Source of the DNA: Silene latifolia
Taxonomy: Eukaryota > Streptophyta > Magnoliopsida > Caryophyllales > Caryophyllaceae
Assembly: GCF_048544455.1 (NCBI RefSeq)
Contig: NC_133537.1
Location: 307,247,738 to 307,311,737, forward strand
Direction: 5' to 3'
Length of the DNA stretch: 64,000 nt
Part shown: positions 57,558-64,000 of the stretch, in pieces
Layout: each line of letters begins with the position of its first letter
How positions within the stretch are numbered: the first letter of the stretch is position 1
Program-made: the position numbers and the translations under genes
Notes under the pieces: model-generated
What the model saw: only the letters and a program-made list of their open reading frames with translations
The model's database searches: none
Told to the model about the DNA's origin: nothing

Positions 57558-59273
57558 ATGGAGGAAGTTGTTCCTCCAACTATTGATACGGTTAATATTC
57601 CTGAGGAACCTAGGAGGTCGGGTAGAGTCTCTCATCCTCCGGACAGATACATTGGTATGGTCGAGGAGAATGACGTTTTACTCCTAGAGAGTAATGAACC
57701 CGTTACCTATAAAGGTGCTATGACCTGTTCCGACTCAAAGCTATGGCTCGAAGCCATGCAATCCGAGATGGACTCCATGTATGAGAATGACGTGTGGGAT
57801 CTAGTTGATTTACCTAATAAGGTAAAACCTCTACAGTGCAAATGGCTTTACAAGATAAAGCGTTCTGTAGACGCGCAACCAGATATCTATAAGGCACGAC
57901 TTGTGGCAAAAGGTTTCACTCAAGTGCACGAATTGCACTATTATGAGATTTTTGCACCTGTAGTCATGCTACGTTCCATTCGGATAATCTTAGCGATTGC
58001 CGCTTTTCATGATTATGAAATTTGGCAAATGGATGTGAAAACCGCCTTCTTAAACGGTTATTTGGAGGAAGAGTTGTACATGGTGCAACCCGAAGGTTTC
58101 ATAGATCCTGAACATCCTAAGAAAGTATGCAAGCTTAAGCGTTCCATTTATGGACTTAAGAAAGCTTCTCGGAGTTGGAATCATCGTTTCGACCAGGTGA
58201 TAAAAGAGTATGGTTTCACTCGATTGTTCGAGGAACCATGCTTATATATCAAGTCGAGTGGGAGCAAGATTGTATTCTTGATATTGTATGTCGATGACAT
58301 ACTCTTGATTGGGAATGACATTCCTCTCCTATCTTCGGTTAAAGAATGGTTGAAGAACCATTTCCAGATGAAAGATCTGGGTGAGGCACAGCCCATTTTG
58401 GGAATCCGTATCTACCGAGATAGATCACGACGGACGTTATCACTTAGTCAGGAGCCTTATTTGGATAAGATTCTTGAGAAGTTCAGCATGACCAACTCCA
58501 AGAAGGGGAACCTTCCAATGACGACTAGGATGCAGTTGAGCAAGTCTCAGTCACCCACGACGCCTGAAGGGATTGAGCGCATGAGTCGTGTTCCTTATGC
58601 ATCTGCAATAGGATCGATCATGTATGCCATGATATGCACACGTCCAGACGTGGCATATGCATTGAGTATGACGAGTCGGTACCAAAAGACTCCAGGTGAA
58701 ACACACTGGATAGCTGTTAAAAACATCCTCAAGTACCTACGGAGGACTAAGGATTGGGTATTGACTTATAGAGGCCATTCTAAGCTATGCGCAATCGGTT
58801 ACGCAGATGCTAGCTTCCAAACGGATCGAGATGACTCAAAATTTCAGTCCGGGTTCATCTTCACTCTTAATGGTGCTGCGGTCAGCTAGAAGAGTTCCAA
58901 ACAGAGTGTTATAGCATATTCTACTACTGAATCCGAGTACTATGCCGCTTCGGAGGCAGCAAAGGAAGCGATATGGATGCGTCAATTCTTACAAGGACTT
59001 ACAGTAGTTCCTAGTTCGAATGACCCGATCACCATCTATTGTGACAATAGAGGTGCCATCTTCCAGGCTAAGGAGCCAAAGTCTAGCAACAAATCTAGAC
59101 ATGTACATCGGAAAGCTCACCCGATCCGTGATTACGTGGAGCAAGAGGAGATAGTGATAGACAAGATTGCGACGGATGATAACATCGCGGATCCTCTCAC
59201 TAAACCGTTGAATTATGATAAGCATGTAGGGCATGTTAATTCCATGGGAATTAAACGCGTTCCTGAGTTGTAG
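57558..59273 (+). pseudogene. pol: Reverse transcriptase and RNase H of element C
   Basis: RT is open for 443 codons: WLEAMQSEMDSMYENDVWDL, WQMDVKTAFLNGYLEEELYM and the catalytic ILYVDDILLIGND. Copia RNase H follows (GYADASFQTDRDD) and is cut by a TAG at 58887-58889, where family members have tryptophan. Beyond it the same frame continues with STTESEYYAASEAAKEAIWM and YCDNRGAIFQAK to the stop at 59273. One nonsense change is the only visible lesion in this part. Confidence 0.92.
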
Positions 59274-60057
59274 TACTTGATTATGGATTTAATACATTAT
59301 CTTTTTCATATACTATTTATAACTTCATCGTTTTATATATAATATTTTGTTTTTCATGTGGATTGTACTGACAACATTGAACGCCACAAATTGAACTGAA
59401 TTACATTATATTTGTTTTGGTCTGTAATCGCCAATGTGAGCTGATAACTCCGGCTATTATATTGTGCAGTCGATTGATGGTGGGTTCAACGAGCCATAAG
59501 TCAAACGGTTGACTGATTGATCACAGATGCGAGATTATGACGATACCTCGTAGGACAACTTTTTGTGACAACGTAATGGATTCCTAAATGTTTAATAACA
59601 TTCGGTGCCAGGTCGTGGATAGGACATCCATTGTGTTCCTAGAGTCGATTCTTTTGACTATCGACTGTCTCTTGAGATTAAGGCAGTTTTTGGGTGACTT
59701 TGGTTTCTTTCTCACGATCTGCCGTAACTGGAGGCTAAGTAGATTTTTTCTGGGTCATTTTATACTGTGCTTACATCTGCAGGATTCGAGTTGAGGAAAA
59801 TATCCAACCCTTATCAGGTATAGTTATTTCTCAGGGCCACCCGAGGAGTTGTAACTGAAATGCATGGCCATGCTCGAATGATGATTCGTTTATCAGTTAA
59901 ATTACTCTCTAATCGGGGAAACCACTCTTGATATTGATCGCTTGTAAAATACGACCTTTGTGAATACGGATTTGCAAATTGTTTTACATTGAGTGGAGAA
60001 ATTTTAGGATATGAGAATCAGTTATCGCACATACACTTGTGAGGACAAGTGGGAGTT
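59274..60057 (+). other. 3' untranslated region of element C
   Basis: Non-coding, ending in a purine tract (ACAAGTGGGAGTT, about 60045-60057) directly before the 3' LTR. Confidence 0.7.
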
Positions 60058-61035
60058 TGTTGGAGCTTGTGTCCTCCACAAATTAGTGTGATAACATTTG
60101 TAAATCTCTTACAGGTTCACAAGGGTATACTTCGTATATTTAATCAGTTGATTAACGTTTACCTAATAACGGTTGGCTTGCTAGAAAGTTTGACTTTATT
60201 ATCATACAGATGGCGGTGATCAACTGGTCCCTAAAGGTCACACCTATAGGATGTGTTTGAGAAATGTGGTTATAGAAATATAATCACATTGATGCCCAAT
60301 ATGACTAAATAGTTAGTCAATGTGTTGATGAGATAATTATTTAATGAAAATTAAATAAATATTAGTTGAGACGAATTAACTGTCAATTCGTAAATTAAAT
60401 ATAATAAGTTATATTTAATTAAATGTATGTAATGTTAGCTTGGACGAATTAATCTGTTAATTCGTAATTAAATGTAATCAGTTATATTTAATATCTACAA
60501 GATGAATGTGTCATAGTGGTAATAGTGAGGGTACACATACCAAGAGGTCTTGGGTTCAATCCTTACTAGATGACAATTCAACACATTTTATATATTTTTG
60601 GAAAGTCCAAAAATAAGGAGATTATACTCCTTATTTCGGTCAGATGGGCCGAAATTAGGAAAGAATTATTCTTCCTAATTGACTCCCATATTTCGGTCAG
60701 TATAAGAAAGAAAGGGAGATGATTATTCTCTCCTAATTCTTTTTCTTGACCTAGACTCCTCTCTCATAAGAAGAAAAACACAAAACAACTAAATTTTACA
60801 GAAAATTTTAGATCGATTCTAGCACAATCAATAGGGCATATCTCATATCGTCTTGGGTGCAACTGATAGGCGAATATCAATTTTGATATTGTTCTTAGGC
60901 CGTTTTTGCTAGGACCGAAGGTTATTTTTGAATCTTTTATTTTGTTTATGTATTTATTTTATGACTAGTGATCGTCTTAATTAAATTCGTTATAATCCTT
61001 CATTTTTAAGGGAAGTATACAGATTATTTCCCACA
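60058..61035 (+). repeat. 3' LTR of element C (978 bp)
   Basis: Same length and ends as the 5' LTR, with scattered single-base differences. It holds the tRNA-like segment at 60510-60574 with a mutated B box. Confidence 0.95.
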
Positions 61036-61040
61036 ATATA

Positions 61041-61151
61041 TACCAAGTGGAAAACATAGTTGGAAATGGAGCTTACCGACTCATGACTATGAATGGACAA
61101 ATGGTTCCCAGATCCTGGAACATCACCCACTTGAAAAAGTATTCCACCTAA
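61041..61151 (+). pseudogene. pol: Integrase C-terminal end of element A
   Basis: After the copia insertion the last codons read NIVGNGAYRLMTMNGQMVPR then SWNITHLKKYST and a TAA at 61149-61151, the usual end of Tat integrases. Joining across the single target-site copy leaves a one-base frame difference. Confidence 0.85.
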
Positions 61152-62526
61152 GCCACCAGCATGGTTAGCAACTGGGTACTCAACCTACCAGATACAGCTC
61201 AGCCAGGTTCTAGATTTTGCTTTGAACATTCTTTGGCTCTGAATATCTTTATGGTTCTGAAAACTTTTGCATCTATTCTGAATTTAACATTTTCTGGTTC
61301 TGAAAATTTTTTGCATATATTCTAAGTTCAACGTTTTTCGGTTCTAAAAATGTTTCGCATATATTTTGATTTTAACATTTTTTGGTTCTGAAATGACCCC
61401 ACATGTATTCTGACCCTGATATCTCCCAATTCTGAAAATTTTTCAAGTTAATAAACCACTTTAAATGTTTCAAGTGAAAAAGTTCCTTTTTATAAATTTC
61501 TTTCAAATAAATGGCCAAGTGAATAAAAATGCAAACTAATCTGGCAGGGTTTGTATTCACTACAGAAGGCGTGTGTCCGTGGCTAAGCACGTACAACCGG
61601 GACAGTCAGTCTCCCGCGATGCATTAGCACCCACGTAAGCCTGGCTTCTCTGAACGAGTGGGCGTACTAGACCCCTTAGCCAGCAATCAGACAGCGATGG
61701 CCAAACAAACGACGTGCATGCACAAATCAAAAGTACGCCAGAAACGGCAAGATACAAAGGAAACGATAGAACACCTGCAACACTCGCAACACACGCTCAA
61801 ACGTGATCGTTCTCACGACACATTGATAGACATTGCATTCATGACATATAAGTTCATAACGTGTCTACCTAGGCTAGATCGCTAGATCATACATTAGAAG
61901 GTCATCACACCTAGGTTGCATTACTAACATTTCTCAGGTACCAGCTGCATATAAACTACGCAAGCAAGTTTTGCCAGAGGTTCTCAGCACCAGAATTACC
62001 TATGCCGACCAGACGCAGAACAGTAGAGTCGGGAGAAGGCTAGACCTAGCATCCACCAGTTGGATCCATCATTCACCAGCAGTGGCGGATCCAGATGCAG
62101 AGTTAGACCCAGAAACGGGAACAGTCCCAGAAGCAGAAACAAAGCCAAATGGTGAAGCAGACCCAGGGATTGGGGGCATGGTTGCGAACGGAGTAATCTC
62201 AATGGGAATAAATTCCGTGGCCGAATCAGTAGTAGGCCCTCTTTTTAGCGCTGGATCCAGATCCAGATGCAGAACCAGAATCTGCCTTTCTTTTCTCAGC
62301 AGGCTTAGGAGCAGCCCCAGATGCCCTTTTCTTCCTCTGAGTCAGAATCATTTCTAAAGTAGCCTTAGGCTTAGCAGATCCTGGAAGAGGATGAGAAGTC
62401 AAGCAGCAGCAGCAGTACTGCAAATAAAGCAGAAGCAGAGCAACATACCAGACGACATAGCATCCAGAGCCTGAAAGACTAATTTCCCTCCTCATCTTGA
62501 GGCTGAGATGGAAAATTGGGTGCAAT
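61152..62526. other. 3' accessory region of element A
   Basis: Between pol and the right LTR. It has a short degenerate direct repeat near 61215-61400 (ttctggttctgaaaa-type units). An antisense ORF at 62525-62226 (99 aa) has a hydrophobic stretch (YVVWYVALLLLYLQYCCCC) followed by a basic, Ser/Gly/Lys-rich tail (QRKKRASGAAPKPAEKRKAD). Tat elements are known to carry antisense ORFs here, so it may be a remnant, but I cannot name the product. A G/A-rich stretch (aaaattgggtgcaat) just before the LTR may be the purine tract. Confidence 0.55.
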
Positions 62527-63160
62527 TGTTATAGCAAAAATCTACATTTTTACACTTGATGACGTGGCATCTTATTATTGGTTGAAGGAAAGGGACATGG
62601 GTTGCTAAGGTTGCACAAATTGGTCAATTAAACAATGCTATATAGCATATGGAGATAAAGCAATAACGGGGAAGTTTGTTACACAAATTAAGCTGAAGAA
62701 TAGGGCATGGTGAGTGGATCCAGGAAGTTGGTTATTGCAAAAATAACGTTACACTGAGGTTGTATATAAATTGAAGAGGTGAAGCAAGCATGGGGGAAAA
62801 AATTCTCACACCATTAAGGTCATCTACCAAACCCACTATCATACACAAGTTGTAGAAAATTACATCTCAACGCCATCAATTCGTGGCTCAATTGTACTTC
62901 GTTTCCATATAGTGAATTGGCGGGATACCGACTCCCCCCGCGGTTTTCCCACACTGGGTTTCCGCGTTAATATTTTTTGTGTGTCTTTATCTTTTTATTT
63001 CCATTCTTATCGTTGTTATCATCATTATTCTCGCCTAATTTTCGTTCGCCTTTTATCCTAATTCATATATAAATTAACCCCCGTTTCGAGGCTGAATAGA
63101 GTAGATCGCTTTGATCCACCATAAACTATTTGATAGGTTCAGTAAATTTTTACCAAAACA
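62527..63160 (+). repeat. Second LTR of element A (634 bp)
   Basis: Same length and ends as 24443-25076. The TATA box is at 62763-62770. It is followed at once by a primer binding site (63161-63181) and gag, so it also serves as the 5' LTR of a further unit. Confidence 0.92.
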
Positions 63161-64000
63161 GTTTGGCGCCCACCGTGGGGCATAGTGATCATTTTCTATA
63201 GCCAAATCTTGCAAAACTGAACCAGCCGTCACCATGTCTGAAACCAGCCAGTATCCATCCAGCAGCCAGAGCATGATAGCCCTTTCCTCTGGAGCAGGAC
63301 CTTCTTCTGCGTCTGCAGGATCAGCGAGCGCTCCTCCAGCATCCAGCCAGATGGTTCCCGTCAGCATGTCACCCAGAACCATGCTTCCGCCTCTGCCTCT
63401 GAAACCGCCGCAGGTACCCAAGGAAGCAGGCGCGCCCAGCCAGCCCAGATCCAGCAGGGAAAGCGGCCCCAGCAGAAGTGAAGCTGCGTCCAGAGTCCCG
63501 ACCCATGAGGGATCAGGTGGAGGAGTTCTCAGAAGCAGAGGACCTCCAGTGCTTGACCCGATGCACGTGATGATTCAGGGGATGGATACTCAGCGTCAGG
63601 CCGTTGAGAATCTGAGAAAGGATAACCAGAACCTGATTGCTCAGATCGTGACAGCAGTCCAACCCAAACCAGCATCAGCACCTGAGGCCCTGAACCTGAC
63701 CAGCGATGGAGGATCAAGTTGATCAATTTCGTTAGAACTAGCCACCAGACTAGACCTTGCAGGAGTAGCACCCAGTGAACCAGTCGAGCCTAGAGGATTG
63801 GGATGTTTGTCATTTGACAACCCACCCAGCCTGCAGCAGACACTAGGTAATGTACTGCTTAGCACTCCGTCAGGATCGGACTATCCACCTTTTGCAGGAA
63901 CACCCATGCACCAGACATCCGGATGACAATCTGGAGCTGTCATAAACACAGCAGTTCCCTCAATCAGCCAATTCACCAGTGGAGCCTGGATCGGAGGCCT
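63161..64000 (+). mobile_element. Start of a second tandem unit of element A (runs off the right edge)
   Basis: Primer site TTTGGCGCCCACCGTGGGGC, then gag from the ATG at 63234 (MSETSQYPSSSQSMIALSSG). No MITE is present here. Gag is open to 63722, where a TGA interrupts. Another TGA follows at about 63925 (the first unit has TGG). The copy is close to identical to 25080-26450 apart from the MITE. Confidence 0.9.

Larger units (their letters stand above)
49011..61035 (+). mobile_element. Element C: Ty1/copia LTR retrotransposon (12.0 kb with a Helitron inside)
   Basis: It is flanked by ATATA on both sides (49006-49010 and 61036-61040). Both LTRs are 978 bp. The internal order gag, protease, integrase, RT, RNase H defines Ty1/copia. 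It interrupts the integrase C-terminus of element A. Its leader contains a 3.3-kb Helitron. Coding is broken by several stops and frameshifts, although the LTRs differ at only scattered bases. Confidence 0.95.
24443..63160 (+). mobile_element. Element A: Tat-type Ty3/gypsy element, nested host of B and C
   Basis: The sense strand is plus. The order is LTR (24443-25076), primer site, gag (with a hAT-like MITE), RT/RNase H fragment to 27807, [element B], second RNase H and integrase (47346-49010), [element C], integrase end (61041-61151), 3' region, LTR (62527-63160). Both LTRs are 634 bp and almost identical by eye. Protease and most of RT are missing: gag at about 27210 passes within about 100 bp into the RNase H end of RT. 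The right LTR is followed by another primer site and gag rather than a target duplication. Confidence 0.85.

Noticed and set aside
62226-62525. Firm annotation of an antisense PMD-like gene in element A
   Set aside because: Position matches known Tat antisense ORFs, but the protein shows only a hydrophobic run and a basic tail; no PMD motif is visible.

Overview
The window is plant nuclear DNA from a eudicot. It holds two host genes surrounded by nested LTR retrotransposons. The abundant Tat-lineage (Ogre/Retand-type) Ty3/gypsy DNA would fit Caryophyllales, but the species cannot be fixed from the sequence. There is no CRISPR, operon or other prokaryotic structure.

Layout. 1-4002: 5' end of a minus-strand Ty3/gypsy element (gag and protease, iMet primer site, 1.9-kb LTR). 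4003-~9880: remains of an old Tat-type element with degenerate gag, split by a solo LTR (6387-7797, target duplication GTTGC). 10801-15588: an ULTRAPETALA-like SAND-domain gene, plus strand, whose large first intron holds a Mutator-like MITE. 20764-23446: an LDL2-like histone demethylase/amine oxidase gene, minus strand, convergent with it. 24443-63160: a Tat-type element (A) with 634-bp LTRs, broken in three places. A 532-bp hAT-like MITE sits in its gag. A 19.5-kb Tat element (B, 27808-47340, duplication GCAGG) sits in its pol. A 12-kb Ty1/copia element (C, 49011-61035, duplication ATATA) sits in its integrase, and C itself carries a Helitron (50325-53595). The right LTR of A is followed directly by another primer site and gag, so A is the first unit of a tandem LTR-internal-LTR-internal array that leaves the window.

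Element B is the most notable object. Its gag-pol reads leftward. Between integrase and the 3' LTR lie two genes on the opposite strand with introns and splice sites: a plant-mobile-domain (PMD) gene (31328-34339, 8 exons, broken) and a second PMD/DUF7745-like gene (35277-36802, 2 exons, intact, 469 aa) with its own TATA box. GC-rich palindromic modules built on GAAGAGGCGCAGCAG recur in the LTRs and upstream of both antisense genes. They are far more variable between the two LTRs than the surrounding sequence. A different palindrome, TACTCGATCGAGTA, is repeated at about 20-bp spacing in LTRs of two other elements. These palindromic arrays are the best candidates for an undescribed system.

Most retroelement frames carry stops or single-base shifts. 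In the younger elements some may be homopolymer sequencing errors.
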